Shown here in pieces: positions 1 through 9,354 of a stretch of 64,000 nt of DNA. The DNA is from Roseibium sp. (lineage in GTDB: Bacteria > Pseudomonadota > Alphaproteobacteria > Rhizobiales > Stappiaceae), in NCBI GenBank assembly GCA_017643215.1, contig JAEPNV010000006.1, positions 62,001 through 126,000 of the forward strand, read 5' to 3'. Under the pieces are notes generated by a model. That model was given only the letters and a program-made list of their open reading frames with translations. It was not told the DNA's origin and made no database searches. Both the position numbers and the translations under genes were made by a program. Positions within the stretch are counted from its first letter, which is position 1. Each line of letters opens with the position of its first letter.

Positions 1-2027
1 TCTACAATGGCACGGACCCGCTCGGCGGCGGATCTTCCAGCGGCAGCACGTTCACGCTGACGGCCAACACCGATACATTCACCGGCACGGCGAATGACGA
101 TACATTTAACGGTGTTTTCGAGGATGGCGGCACAACCACCATCAATTCCGCCGATACACTGGATGGGGCGGGCGGCACAGGGGATGCGTTCAACGCCCGG
201 GCTATCAACAATGCCTCGGGCGGCAGCACTGTTGCGCCAAGTGTCTCCAATATCGAGAATTTTTTCCTCACCAATCAGGATTCGACGTCGAACGACTTCT
301 TCGCCTTGAATTTTTCATCGATCACCGGAGAAAGCGCCGTTTGGTCGAAAAATTCGGTGGCGGGCTCGACAACGCGCGCGATCAACACGGACGCAACGAC
401 GGCCGGCCTTGACACGGCTCAGGGCACGTTTGGCGTTCATTTCAACGGAACCCGGACCGGAAGCTCCGACGCGTTCTCCTTAAGTGTGATCGGGTCTGGA
501 ACATCGACATCCTCAGCCGTCTTCGGAACGATCGATAGCTCCGGCAACACCGACAGCAGCTTTGAAATCGGCAACATCGCGAGCACCGGGTCTGAGTCCT
601 GGGTGCAACTTGGCACCGGTGGGATGACGCTTTCCACGGTCAACGTGACCGGGAGCGCGAAACTCAACCTTTCGGAAAATCAAAGCTTTTCCGGACTGAG
701 TACCGTCGATGCATCGGGCATGACCGGCGGCGGGCTCTTCGCCGACGCCAGCGGAAGTTCGCAGACCGGCTTCAGCTTCACCGGCAGTGGCTCGGATGAC
801 CGGATTTTACTCACCAACACCACGATCAACAATGCAGGCACGCTGAACGGCGGTGGCGGCACGAACGATATCCTGGCCTCCAACACCTTCAACGTGACCG
901 CGTCGGTGGTGAATTCGGCTTCCGGGTTCGAGATTCTGGAATCCACAAGCACGAGCAGTGTGAACGCCAGTGACTTTACAGGAATCAACACCTTCCTGAC
1001 CTCAGGCAACACCAGCAACAGCCGGACGAACATCACCGGGGTGGAAAGCAACGACCTTTTCATCTTTACAAATGATGTCGACAACGGCGACGAAACACTG
1101 CGCTTTACCAGCCAGAACGTCGGCAACTCGGTAACGTTTGAAATGCGGGCTCAGGAGGGCACCGGCGGCGAAGTCCAGATTTTCGCCAATACAAACTCCG
1201 GCAATGACAACGCAGCCATCGGCTTCCAAAACAATTTCTCTTCCGTGACGATCAATTCGACCGCCTCCGGTACGCAAACCGCTGCCAACGCGATTTACGC
1301 GGTGGATACCGGCAGCAACAACTACTATGCCTTCGACAACGACAACGGTTTGAGTTCGTTCACATTGACCGGCTCTCACGCGCTGACGATCACCGCACGG
1401 GAAGGTGTGTCACTGTCGGCCAGCACCGATACGATCGGCTTTACCAATGCTGCGAACGTGAACGCATCGGCCATGACAGGCGTGTTGCGGATTGCCGGCT
1501 CGAACTCGGCCGATGTGATTGCCGGCGGTTCGGCAGCGGACATTATCTATGGTCTCGGCGGCGCGGACGTTCTCACCGGGAACGACGGCGCGGACCAGTT
1601 CCGGCTGGTCGGCTTCACCAACAACGCCACGGACCGGATCACGGACTTTAATGACGGCACCGACAAGATCGGCTCCAATGTCATCAACTTCGGCAACACC
1701 ACGGCAACCTCGGCCGGGACGACGCTGAATTCGGCAGATTATGTCGACAACCGCAACGCGATCACCGATATCGGCAACGCCGACGACAACAAGGTCATCG
1801 AGCTGCAAACCGCGCTGTCGACCAGCCAGATCCAAAATGATACCGGGGCCGCGATCGAAGCCTATGTGCTGGTCTACAACAGCACCACGGGCCGGGGCGA
1901 AATCTGGTACGACGCGGACTGGAGCACCAGCACAAGCCGCTCGCAGGTTGTTTCGTTCGACACGGTGACCAACCTGACGGGCGTCCAGGCGTTCAGCAAC
2001 ACGGACTTTGTGGAGTTCACCGCCTAG
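1..2027 (+). CDS. Large secreted repeat protein with C-terminal RTX-like motifs (5' end outside window)
   Basis: The reading frame is open from base 3, so the start lies upstream and only the last 674 codons are visible. The visible protein is rich in Gly, Ser, Thr and Asn, lacks cysteine, and has the low-complexity beta-strand composition of type I-secreted surface or extracellular proteins. Near bases 1500-1620 there are glycine/aspartate nonapeptide-like units (for example GLGGADVLTG) followed by a DRITDFNDGTDKI segment, which is typical of hemolysin-type calcium-binding proteins. These repeats bind Ca2+ after export in known RTX proteins. The C-terminal 90 residues form a compact acidic tail such as carries type I secretion signals. 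A TTG codon at 306 lies in the same frame but is not a credible start. The family is inferred from composition and motifs, and the specific function is unknown. Confidence 0.8.
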   Translation, partial: YNGTDPLGGGSSSGSTFTLTANTDTFTGTANDDTFNGVFEDGGTTTINSADTLDGAGGTGDAFNARAINNASGGSTVAPSVSNIENFFLTNQDSTSNDFFALNFSSITGESAVWSKNSVAGSTTRAINTDATTAGLDTAQGTFGVHFNGTRTGSSDAFSLSVIGSGTSTSSAVFGTIDSSGNTDSSFEIGNIASTGSESWVQLGTGGMTLSTVNVTGSAKLNLSENQSFSGLSTVDASGMTGGGLFADASGSSQTGFSFTGSGSDDRILLTNTTINNAGTLNGGGGTNDILASNTFNVTASVVNSASGFEILESTSTSSVNASDFTGINTFLTSGNTSNSRTNITGVESNDLFIFTNDVDNGDETLRFTSQNVGNSVTFEMRAQEGTGGEVQIFANTNSGNDNAAIGFQNNFSSVTINSTASGTQTAANAIYAVDTGSNNYYAFDNDNGLSSFTLTGSHALTITAREGVSLSASTDTIGFTNAANVNASAMTGVLRIAGSNSADVIAGGSAADIIYGLGGADVLTGNDGADQFRLVGFTNNATDRITDFNDGTDKIGSNVINFGNTTATSAGTTLNSADYVDNRNAITDIGNADDNKVIELQTALSTSQIQNDTGAAIEAYVLVYNSTTGRGEIWYDADWSTSTSRSQVVSFDTVTNLTGVQAFSNTDFVEFTA

Positions 2028-2092
2028 TCCAAGTTGTCCCGCTGGCTGCGGCCGTGAACTCCACAGCCATCGGGACACCAACCTCAACAAAG

Positions 2093-2117
2093 AGGGGGCC
2101 GCTGGCCCCTTTCCCTT
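2093..2117 (+). terminator. Intrinsic terminator of the RTX-like gene
   Basis: A GGGGCC/GGCCCC stem with a three-base GCT loop, extended by weaker pairs, lies about 65 bp after the stop codon. It is followed by TTTCCCTT. It sits between the convergent RTX-like gene and the glycosylase gene. Confidence 0.65.
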
Positions 2118-2137
2118 AACCGGCGTGGCTTGACTGT

Positions 2138-3361
2138 TCAGCATACGGGGCCCCGCTGCCAGTCCGGCTCGAACGTCACGCTGGCGCAGCCGGCAAAACG
2201 CGCGACCCGGTCGAGTTCGGCCTCTAGCTTCTGCTGGCGGCCCTTGCCGAGCGCAACACCGCGTTCGGGCCAGAATGCGCGCACGTGCAGCCTGCCGTCG
2301 GCCTTTTGGGCTTTCATATCGATACGCCCGATCAGCCGGTCGGCTTCCAACAGCGGAAAGACATAATAGCCGTATCGCCGCTTGGGCTCGGGCACGAACA
2401 CCTCGATCCGATAGTGAAAGCCGAACAATCGCTCCGCCCGCTTCCGGTCGCGCAAGAGCGGATCGAACGGCGACAACACCCTGATGCGGGACGGCGGATC
2501 GGGACGTTTGACGAGCGCATCCAGGATGTCTGGGAACATGAACGCCCGCCGTGGCGCTTGGCCGTTGATACCCGCGATGTCCACTTCCAGAATGCGCCCG
2601 TTAGCAAGGGCACGCTGGCACCACTGTTTGGCTTCCGAAGGCGTGATGAGGTCGAAGAACGCGGCGATTTCGCCAGATGTTCCAAATCCAAGCCGGTCGA
2701 GCGCAGAGACCGCAGCCCAGTCGATCGTTTCCGCCTCATCCGGCGATCGGGCCAGGTGCCTGTCCGGGATCACCCGTTCGGTGAGATCGTAGACCTTTTG
2801 AAAGCCATCCCGCCGGCAGACCGCCAGCGCACCCGACCGCCATAGATACTCCAGCGCGGTTTTGGACGGATGCCAGTCCCACCAGCCGCCGTTTCCCCGG
2901 ACCTCGTCCTCGCCGACCTCGGCCGATTTCACCGGGCCATGATCCGATATGCGTTTGAGGATCTGGTCGAATTTTTCTTGAAAACCGTCGCGGCGCCATT
3001 TCTGCCAACGGCCGCGCAGGCGCTCCGCGTCCCGCGCGAATTTGAGCCGCCAGTGCGGGAAAAAGCCGGTCGGTATCACAGCAGCATCGTGGGTCCAGTG
3101 CTCGAACAACTGGCGGTCACGCTCCAGCAGGTTCTTCAGGCCCGATTCCCGATAGGCCGGCCGGCGGGCGAACAGGATCATGTGATGGGCGCGGGCCACC
3201 GTGTTGATGCTGTCGACCTGGACAAAACCCAGGGAATCAATGACGGACGCCAGATCCGCCCCGCGCCCGGCGCCTTTGGGCGGATCGGCCAGACCGTGTT
3301 TGGCCAGAAACAAGCGGCGGGCCGCATCGGCCCGAATCAGGGGGCGCGTGGTATTGGACAT
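2138..3361 (-). CDS. YcaQ/AlkZ-family winged-helix DNA glycosylase
   Basis: This 407-aa protein matches the HTH_42 (YcaQ/AlkZ) family, DNA glycosylases that unhook interstrand crosslinks or remove bulky alkylated bases. It starts with a short winged-helix segment. The family's catalytic motif appears as Q48-V49-D50 within LGFVQVDSINTVARAHH. The Q-x-D form is the one known from AlkZ proteins, whereas E. coli YcaQ (AlkX) carries Q-x-Q. The remainder includes the typical FEHWTHDAAVIP segment and a C-terminal DPLLRDRKRAERLFGF stretch. It is convergent with the RTX-like gene and divergent from the TauE/SafE permease, so it is probably monocistronic. The family assignment is firm; the exact lesion specificity cannot be read from sequence. 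Confidence 0.88.
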   Translation of the reverse strand: MSNTTRPLIRADAARRLFLAKHGLADPPKGAGRGADLASVIDSLGFVQVDSINTVARAHHMILFARRPAYRESGLKNLLERDRQLFEHWTHDAAVIPTGFFPHWRLKFARDAERLRGRWQKWRRDGFQEKFDQILKRISDHGPVKSAEVGEDEVRGNGGWWDWHPSKTALEYLWRSGALAVCRRDGFQKVYDLTERVIPDRHLARSPDEAETIDWAAVSALDRLGFGTSGEIAAFFDLITPSEAKQWCQRALANGRILEVDIAGINGQAPRRAFMFPDILDALVKRPDPPSRIRVLSPFDPLLRDRKRAERLFGFHYRIEVFVPEPKRRYGYYVFPLLEADRLIGRIDMKAQKADGRLHVRAFWPERGVALGKGRQQKLEAELDRVARFAGCASVTFEPDWQRGPVC

Positions 3362-3455
3362 GGGTGGATGCTATCACCGCAAATGCGGCGGACGACACCC
3401 GAATTGTGACCCGGGCCGATCCGCACTGATCGGTCAACTGGGTGTGGAAAAGCCG

Positions 3456-4205
3456 ATGGCGGCCATCGAAATCTTGGCATTTGCGGGTGTTGTGTTTGTG
3501 CTTGCCGGTATCGTCAAGGGCGTCACCGGTTTCGGCTTGCCCACTTTGGCGCTGGGGCTATTGACGCTCGTCACCGGCCATGAGGCCGCCATGACGCTGA
3601 TCCTTGTGCCGTCCTTTGTCACCAATTTATGGCAGGCCACCACGGGCGGTCAGCTTCTGGCCCTACTGCGCCGATTGTGGCCGTTTCTTTTCACCGCAAC
3701 GGTGTGCGTGTGGATCGGGACGTCCGTGTTGACGGAACTGCCCGCCGGAACGGCGGATACGTTGCTCGGGGCCCTCTTGATTCTCTATGCGGTGCCGGGT
3801 CTTTTCGGTATGCATGTGCGTATCGGATCGCGGCGCGAAACCGTCACCGGTGCGGCGGCCGGGATACTAAACGGTGTCCTGACCGGTCTGACCGGCTCGT
3901 TCACCGTGCCGGGCGTCTTCTTCCTGCAGTCGATCGGTCTTGGCCGCGATCAGCTCGTCCAGGGCATGGGCCTTTTGTTTCTGGCGTCCACCCTCGCGCT
4001 CGCGGTGTCCTTGTCCGGTCACGGCCTTTTGGCCGGGACGCAAACAGTCACATCGGCGGCGATGGTGATTCCAGCTTTGGCCGGGGTGTGGCTTGGCTCC
4101 CGCATCCGCAGAAAATTGACCGACCGCGGTTTTCGAACGGTCGTTCTGGTGGTGCTTTTCAGTCTCGGCGCTTATTTGCTGATCGCGGGGCTGTTGAACC
4201 TATAA
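3456..4205 (+). CDS. TauE/SafE-family sulfite/organic-anion permease
   Basis: The 249-aa protein is almost entirely hydrophobic with about eight membrane segments. It begins with the family's conserved first helix and a loop carrying GIVKGVTGFGLP. The second half repeats the pattern (GILNGVLTGLTGSFTVPG), as expected for the duplicated TauE/SafE fold. Known members export sulfite or sulfoacetate or move other small anions; the substrate here is not determinable. The frame is open much further upstream, but ATG at 3456 gives the family's normal length. A GTG four codons earlier (3444) is an alternative start. Its neighbours, a glycosylase and an AraC regulator, give no pathway hint. Confidence 0.85.
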   Translation: MAAIEILAFAGVVFVLAGIVKGVTGFGLPTLALGLLTLVTGHEAAMTLILVPSFVTNLWQATTGGQLLALLRRLWPFLFTATVCVWIGTSVLTELPAGTADTLLGALLILYAVPGLFGMHVRIGSRRETVTGAAAGILNGVLTGLTGSFTVPGVFFLQSIGLGRDQLVQGMGLLFLASTLALAVSLSGHGLLAGTQTVTSAAMVIPALAGVWLGSRIRRKLTDRGFRTVVLVVLFSLGAYLLIAGLLNL

Positions 4206-4220
4206 GTGCTGCATGCCGGT

Positions 4221-5255
4221 CTATTTGACCACCAGCCGGACCGGATTGGCGGTGCCGACACCGCTGCGGCCCTGCCGGTTGGCCCATTGATAGGACTGGC
4301 GTTCTTCCGTTGGCGTGCACAAGAACCGTTCGCGGTAACACTTGGTGAAATGCGAGGTGGAGGCAAACCCGCAGGCCAGGGCCACATCAAGCACCGGGCG
4401 GCTCGTGCGCCGCAACAGGTCGCGCGCCGTTTCCAGCCGGAGCCGAAGGTAATACTGGCCCGGCGTGCAATTGAAATGCCGGCGGAACAGCCGCTCCAGT
4501 TGCCTCGGCGACAGGCTCACCGTCATCGCCAGTTGCTGGCAGCTCAACGGATCCTCGATATGCAGATCCATGATGCGGATGGCGTCGAGGATCTTGGCGT
4601 TCGAGATCCCGGTGCGGGCTTCGATGTCGTGGCGCTGCGCCGATTCGCCGGAGCGCATGTTCTGGTAGAGCGCAACCTCGGCGATCTCGTGCGCAAGGTA
4701 AGCGCCGTGCTGGATCGCAATCAGCCGAAGCATCATGTCGAGCGAGGCCATTCCGCCCGCACAGGTGATGCAGTTCCGGTCGATCGCGTAAATGTCCGAG
4801 GACACTTCGACATGCGGGAACTCTTCGCGCAGCGAGCGCAGGTTTTCCCAGTGGATCGTGCACCGCCGGCCGTCGAGCAGATTGTAACGGGCCAGCAGAT
4901 AGGCACCGGTGCAAATCGCGCCAAATGTCCGGCCGGTGGCATTGAGCCGGCGCAAACGGTTCCCCAGCGCTGGATCAAGCGGGAGGCGTTCAACGTCGAG
5001 CCCGGTGCACAAAAGAGTAATGTCTGCGTCGACCAGATCTTTGATCGATTTGTCGACATTGATTTCAATACCATTGCTGGCAACGACAGGATTGCCGTCA
5101 AGCGAATACGTTGTCCATCTGTAAAACTCGCGTCCGATCAGGCGATTTGCCAGCCTGAGCGGCTCGACGACGGACGAGAATGCGATCAGCGAGAGCCGGT
5201 CCATGACCACGAAAGCTATCGTCTGTCCGATTTCTTCTTTGGTATCGATGGACAT
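4221..5255 (-). CDS. GlxA/GbdR-type AraC transcriptional regulator (DJ-1/PfpI domain + HTH_18)
   Basis: This 344-aa regulator has an N-terminal DJ-1/PfpI-like amidotransferase fold (about residues 12-180) with a cysteine at the nucleophile elbow (C115 in FGAICTGAYLLA). A C-terminal AraC-type domain (about 225-325) has both helix-turn-helix motifs (around 237-257 and 287-305) and the typical GFASTSHFTKCYRERF signature. The architecture matches GbdR/CdhR/ArgR-type activators, which sense glycine betaine, carnitine or arginine-related compounds. No transport or catabolic genes for such compounds are adjacent, so the ligand is unknown. It ends only 15 bp from the convergent TauE/SafE gene. Confidence 0.88.
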   Translation of the reverse strand: MSIDTKEEIGQTIAFVVMDRLSLIAFSSVVEPLRLANRLIGREFYRWTTYSLDGNPVVASNGIEINVDKSIKDLVDADITLLCTGLDVERLPLDPALGNRLRRLNATGRTFGAICTGAYLLARYNLLDGRRCTIHWENLRSLREEFPHVEVSSDIYAIDRNCITCAGGMASLDMMLRLIAIQHGAYLAHEIAEVALYQNMRSGESAQRHDIEARTGISNAKILDAIRIMDLHIEDPLSCQQLAMTVSLSPRQLERLFRRHFNCTPGQYYLRLRLETARDLLRRTSRPVLDVALACGFASTSHFTKCYRERFLCTPTEERQSYQWANRQGRSGVGTANPVRLVVK

Positions 5256-5629
5256 ATACTTTGCCCTCGTGTGTGTTTCCAGAAGGTATGTTGTTGTTGC
5301 GTAGTAAGGTCAGGCCTTTTTATTAATCTGTCAAATAAATTCGGCGCCAAGCCATTAATTTCGCACGTGAATCGCAAATGCCGGCGCGCGCCGGCGGAGC
5401 GCACTATGCCGGTCGGTCTTTTTTCGGACGGGTTCGCCGGCGAAAGCACCGCGAATCCATGCGGCCAAACGTTGATTTGGCGCGGTTTTGGAATGCGCCC
5501 GGCGCGCGGTGCGCTCGGCGGCTGTTCAGTGCGGTTCTTACCACTGCTAACTCTAGGTAAGTATTTACCCGTAGTTTAGAATTTTGGTGCTTTTAATAGC
5601 GCTTACGCAACGGATCGGATTTTTCTGAA
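5256..5629. other. Intergenic region between divergent regulator and chemoreceptor genes
   Basis: This 374-bp region should hold the promoters of both divergent genes. It contains a perfect 16-bp palindrome, GCCGGCGCGCGCCGGC, at 5380-5395, followed by more GCGC-rich inverted sequence to about 5520. No convincing coding sequence or clear -35/-10 pair was found. The chemoreceptor start lacks an obvious Shine-Dalgarno sequence. Confidence 0.5.
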
Positions 5630-7996
5630 ATGAGCATTAAACGTACAAATCTCTTTGTCTCCATCGCGTTGATCGTTCTTTTCATGTCGGTGATTGTCTA
5701 TCAACTGATCAGCGTGCGCACCGATATCGGCAGGCAGGTGGACGCGGAGAGTGAAATCTCCATCGCGAGCCAACTGAACCGGTCGACGATCGAGTTATCG
5801 CTTGAACGGTCTGTCATGCAGGTAACGTTGAACCTGCCCGATCCGATTGCCGCTGAATTCCGCGCGCTACTTGATCAACAGCGTCAACTGTCTGAGTCCG
5901 GATTTGCCGAGACCACCGCAAGCCTGGCCGAGGCAACAGACCTGTTTGCTCGCGCGCGAGAATTTGAGCAAACCTTCAAGATAAAGCGCGCTGAGATTGC
6001 TGAAATCCGTCAAAAGGCGGACCAACAATTGGCCCTTCCGCGGACGGAAAGGGACCCGGATTACCTTTTGAGTTTGCCCGAGACGATGAAAGCCGCGATT
6101 GAAGGTTTCGCCGTTCTCCCAATGACTTTGCGTCAAGAGGGTGGGGCAATGGAAGCCCCCGTCCGGGTCTTGCAGGACATTCAGAAACTGGCGTGGCAGG
6201 TGCGTGAGTATGGCGGTCAGGAACGCACGTATATGGCGATCGCGACGGCGACGGGCGAACCGATCATGGCCGCCCGGCAGGCGGAAATGGCCCAGCTTCA
6301 CAAACGCGCGGTTTCGGCCATGCTGGCTTTGCGGACACTGCGGGATTTCTCGGGTCTTGATCAACAGGTTCGAGCGCAGATCGATCGGCTTGAGCACGCC
6401 TATTTTAAGGACTATCGCAATACACGCGACGGCATTCTGGCCGCCGCGGACGCAGCGGGCGGCTATCCGATCAGCTTCGGCGACTTCTTCGCCGAATCAA
6501 CAGACGCATTGAACGCGGCTGTTGAGCTGTCCTATATCGCCGGCGACAGCATGACTGAATTGGTCGCGGATAAAAGTGCCGCGCTGACCCGTCAGTTCTG
6601 GACCCTGGCGCTCGTTTTGGCACTATCGATCTTGGTATGCGGTGCGCAGTTCTACTACAGCCAGGTGCGGGTCTCCGGCGGCATCGACCGCCTGGCCTCG
6701 GCCATGCGGCGGGTTGCCGCCAATGATCTTGAGGCATCGATCCCGCAGACCGGCCGGTCGGATGAAATCGGCGACATGGCGCGTGCTGTCCTGGTGTTCC
6801 GGGACAATTCCATTGATCGTGAAAAGCTCGAGGAGACTGTCCGGATCGAGCGGCGGGAAGAGGCCGGGCGCCAGGCCCATATTGCCGACCTTGCGGCCCG
6901 GTTTGGCAGCCTGATCGACGAGGTGACCGGAACGGTCTCCGGGCGTGCCGACGACATGCGCGAAACCGCCCGGCGTTTGGCCGAACTCGCCCATTCCGCC
7001 TCCGACAATGCAACCTCTGCAGACACTGCGTCCTCGGATGCGTCACAGGGCGTCCAGACCGTTGCCTCGGCGGCCGAGCAATTGTCCATGTCCATCCGGG
7101 AAATCTCTGAACAGACGACCCGGGCCGGCACGTTGGTATCAACGGCGGCTGAACAATCGTCGGCCACCCAGGCCGATGTCACGAAGCTTTCGGCCGTCGC
7201 CGAACGGATCGGTGCGGTTGTCGGCATGATCAGTGACATTGCGGAACAAACCAATTTGCTGGCGCTCAATGCCACGATCGAGGCCGCGCGGGCTGGTGAA
7301 GCGGGCAAGGGTTTTGCGGTGGTTGCAGCCGAAGTCAAGGACCTGGCCACGCAAACGGCCCGTGCCACGGACGATATCAGCACCCAGATCCGCGAAATCC
7401 AATCGGCGACCGGCAACACGGTGGCCGCCATCGAAACCGTCACGTCGTCGATATCGGAAATCCGCGACCTCACGGCGTCGATCGCCCACGCGGTCGATCA
7501 ACAGGAAAACGCAACGCGCGACATCTCCAACTCCGTCTCCGCGGCTGCTGACGGTACGAGCCGTGTCTCGGACAACATGGCCGCGGTTTCCAGATCCATT
7601 GACGGCACGTCCTCTGAAGCCACCGTGGTGGAAGGCGCGGCTGACAAACTGTCTGGATCGACGCAGCGCCTGGTCACCGAAGTCGAAAAATTCCTCGATG
7701 ACGTCTCGGCCGACCTGGAGGCCCGCGGGCGCGCGCTGGCCGCGCGCAAGGCGGAACTGGTGCTGGTGACGGCGGAAGGGCGGCGGCTGCGCACCATCCG
7801 CCTGGAGCAGGCGGACCTCGGCGCCGAAGGATCGATCGTTACCGCGCCGGTCGACGGTCTCAAGACCGGTCAGTCGGTCGTCATGGAAACGCCGGACGGG
7901 ACACGCGCCGCCGTGCGGATCGAGACACTCAGCGACACAAGACTTGTCTTAAAGGCAGAAGCAGATCCCGCCATGCATAAAAACGCGGCGGCCTGA
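5630..7996 (+). CDS. Transmembrane methyl-accepting chemotaxis protein with PilZ-like C-terminal domain
   Basis: This 788-aa chemoreceptor has a first membrane helix at about residues 9-28, a roughly 290-residue helical periplasmic sensor, a second helix at about 324-343, and a HAMP domain to about 400. The cytoplasmic signalling helices include the invariant hairpin tip near 538-572 ([19 protein letters not shown]). Such receptors control CheA through CheW and so bias flagellar rotation. After the coiled coil, about residues 700-778 form a small beta-rich domain resembling PilZ. It lacks the RxxxR and D/NxSxxG residues that bind c-di-GMP, so it may be a degenerate, non-binding PilZ. No CheW-binding pentapeptide was seen at the end. 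The ligand is unknown. Confidence 0.9.
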   Translation: MSIKRTNLFVSIALIVLFMSVIVYQLISVRTDIGRQVDAESEISIASQLNRSTIELSLERSVMQVTLNLPDPIAAEFRALLDQQRQLSESGFAETTASLAEATDLFARAREFEQTFKIKRAEIAEIRQKADQQLALPRTERDPDYLLSLPETMKAAIEGFAVLPMTLRQEGGAMEAPVRVLQDIQKLAWQVREYGGQERTYMAIATATGEPIMAARQAEMAQLHKRAVSAMLALRTLRDFSGLDQQVRAQIDRLEHAYFKDYRNTRDGILAAADAAGGYPISFGDFFAESTDALNAAVELSYIAGDSMTELVADKSAALTRQFWTLALVLALSILVCGAQFYYSQVRVSGGIDRLASAMRRVAANDLEASIPQTGRSDEIGDMARAVLVFRDNSIDREKLEETVRIERREEAGRQAHIADLAARFGSLIDEVTGTVSGRADDMRETARRLAELAHSASDNATSADTASSDASQGVQTVASAAEQLSMSIREISEQTTRAGTLVSTAAEQSSATQADVTKLSAVAERIGAVVGMISDIAEQTNLLALNATIEAARAGEAGKGFAVVAAEVKDLATQTARATDDISTQIREIQSATGNTVAAIETVTSSISEIRDLTASIAHAVDQQENATRDISNSVSAAADGTSRVSDNMAAVSRSIDGTSSEATVVEGAADKLSGSTQRLVTEVEKFLDDVSADLEARGRALAARKAELVLVTAEGRRLRTIRLEQADLGAEGSIVTAPVDGLKTGQSVVMETPDGTRAAVRIETLSDTRLVLKAEADPAMHKNAAA

Positions 7997-8279
7997 CCAG
8001 GTTTTCGTGTCCGGCGGATACAGCGCGCAGGCGCAGTGTATTCGCGATGACCGCTCCATGCGGCACCTCGGCCCGTGGCTGGCCGGACCATAGACATTTG
8101 TTGCGACCCAATTCATAACGGTTGGTCAGCGGATGAGCGATCCGCGCCGGAACGTCCTTCCGCAGATTAATTTTCTGCGTTTTGTCCAATTCCCGAACGT
8201 GTGTTGCTTCAAGTCAATGCCGGGCGGGTGCTAGTTGGTACGACATTTTGCGGTCATGACCGAGTACGGATCGAATTAT

Positions 8280-9092
8280 ATGAATGTTCTTGCTAAACCC
8301 ACCGAACTGGAGGCAGCAGCTCCGGCTGGCGTCTTCGTGGAAGAAGTGATGTCCGTCCAGCACTATACGGACCGTTTGTTCAAGTTTCGGATGACCCGGC
8401 CGGCCAGCTTCCGGTTCCGGTCCGGCGAGTTTGTCATGATTGGCCTGATGATCGAAGGCAAGCCGATTTACCGGGCGTATTCGATCGCAAGTCCTGCCTG
8501 GGACGAAGAACTGGAATTCTTTTCCATCAAGGTTCCCGACGGGCCGTTGACGTCCCATCTGCAAAAAATCCAGCCCGGCGATGCGGTGCTGATGAAAAAG
8601 AAGCCGACCGGCACGTTGGTCAATGATGCGCTGATCCCTGGCAAACGTGTCTACATGTTCTCCACCGGCACCGGAATTGCGCCGTTCGCAAGCCTGATTC
8701 GCGATCCGGAGACCTATGAGAAATTCGATCAGGTGATTCTCACCCACACCTGCCGGGAGGTCGCCGAATTAAAGTACGGCGAGGATCTGGTGGAGGAAAC
8801 GCGCAACGATCCGCTGATCGGCGAGTATGCTCGGGAACAGCTGGTTCATTACACCTCGGTCACGCGGGAGAATTTTCCGCGCACCGGCCGCATCACGCAT
8901 CTGATCGAAACCGGCAAACTCTTTGAAGACCTTGGCGTGCCGCCGCTTGACCCGGCCGTGGACCGCGGCATGATTTGCGGATCCATGGACATGCTCAAGG
9001 ACACAAAGGCGCTGTTGGAGAAGGCCGGACTGAACGAGGGCGCGAACAACAAGCCGGCCGAGTTCGTCGTCGAGCGAGCCTTTGTTGGCTGA
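8280..9092 (+). CDS. fpr: Ferredoxin/flavodoxin-NADP+ reductase
   Basis: The 270-aa flavoprotein matches bacterial FNR: an FAD-binding beta-barrel with the RAYSIASP motif, then a NADP-binding Rossmann half with the STGTGIAPFAS loop. The conserved C-terminal end finishes with VVERAFVG. It moves electrons between NADPH and ferredoxin or flavodoxin in the cytoplasm and in many alphaproteobacteria contributes to oxidative-stress defence. Three starts are possible: ATG 8280 gives the family length, and ATG 8256 or TTG 8235 would add 8-15 residues. None has a strong ribosome-binding site. It appears monocistronic. Confidence 0.9.
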   Translation: MNVLAKPTELEAAAPAGVFVEEVMSVQHYTDRLFKFRMTRPASFRFRSGEFVMIGLMIEGKPIYRAYSIASPAWDEELEFFSIKVPDGPLTSHLQKIQPGDAVLMKKKPTGTLVNDALIPGKRVYMFSTGTGIAPFASLIRDPETYEKFDQVILTHTCREVAELKYGEDLVEETRNDPLIGEYAREQLVHYTSVTRENFPRTGRITHLIETGKLFEDLGVPPLDPAVDRGMICGSMDMLKDTKALLEKAGLNEGANNKPAEFVVERAFVG

Positions 9093-9322
9093 TCGGCCCC
9101 AAATCGCAGTTTGACAACGCGGTTGTCTGCCGGCGCCGGATTGGCGCCGCCGGGTCTGCGCCGTCCGCCCGCTGGCGTTATTGACAGAATTCTCCGGTTA
9201 TCCAGAAAAAGCCTGGCGATAGCGGCAAATCAGGTGTCCACAGCGCTGGACACTGCCGGAAGTCGCTGGCAGGTATGGGCCGTCACTTCCTTCATGGTTT
9301 GCGCCGGCGGATCCAGTTCGTC

Positions 9323-9343
9323 TTTACCGGCGCCGCCGGTAAA
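9323..9343 (+). promoter_or_regulatory. Perfect hairpin just upstream of the NeuB-like start
   Basis: TTTACCGGC and GCCGGTAAA form a perfect 9-bp stem with a GCC loop. It ends 11 bases before the ATG at 9355 and overlaps the edge of the presumed ribosome-binding region (AGACAGAG). It could end fpr transcription or control translation of the glycan operon. There is no U-run after it, so simple termination is less likely. Confidence 0.45.
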
Positions 9344-9354
9344 GACAGAGTACC

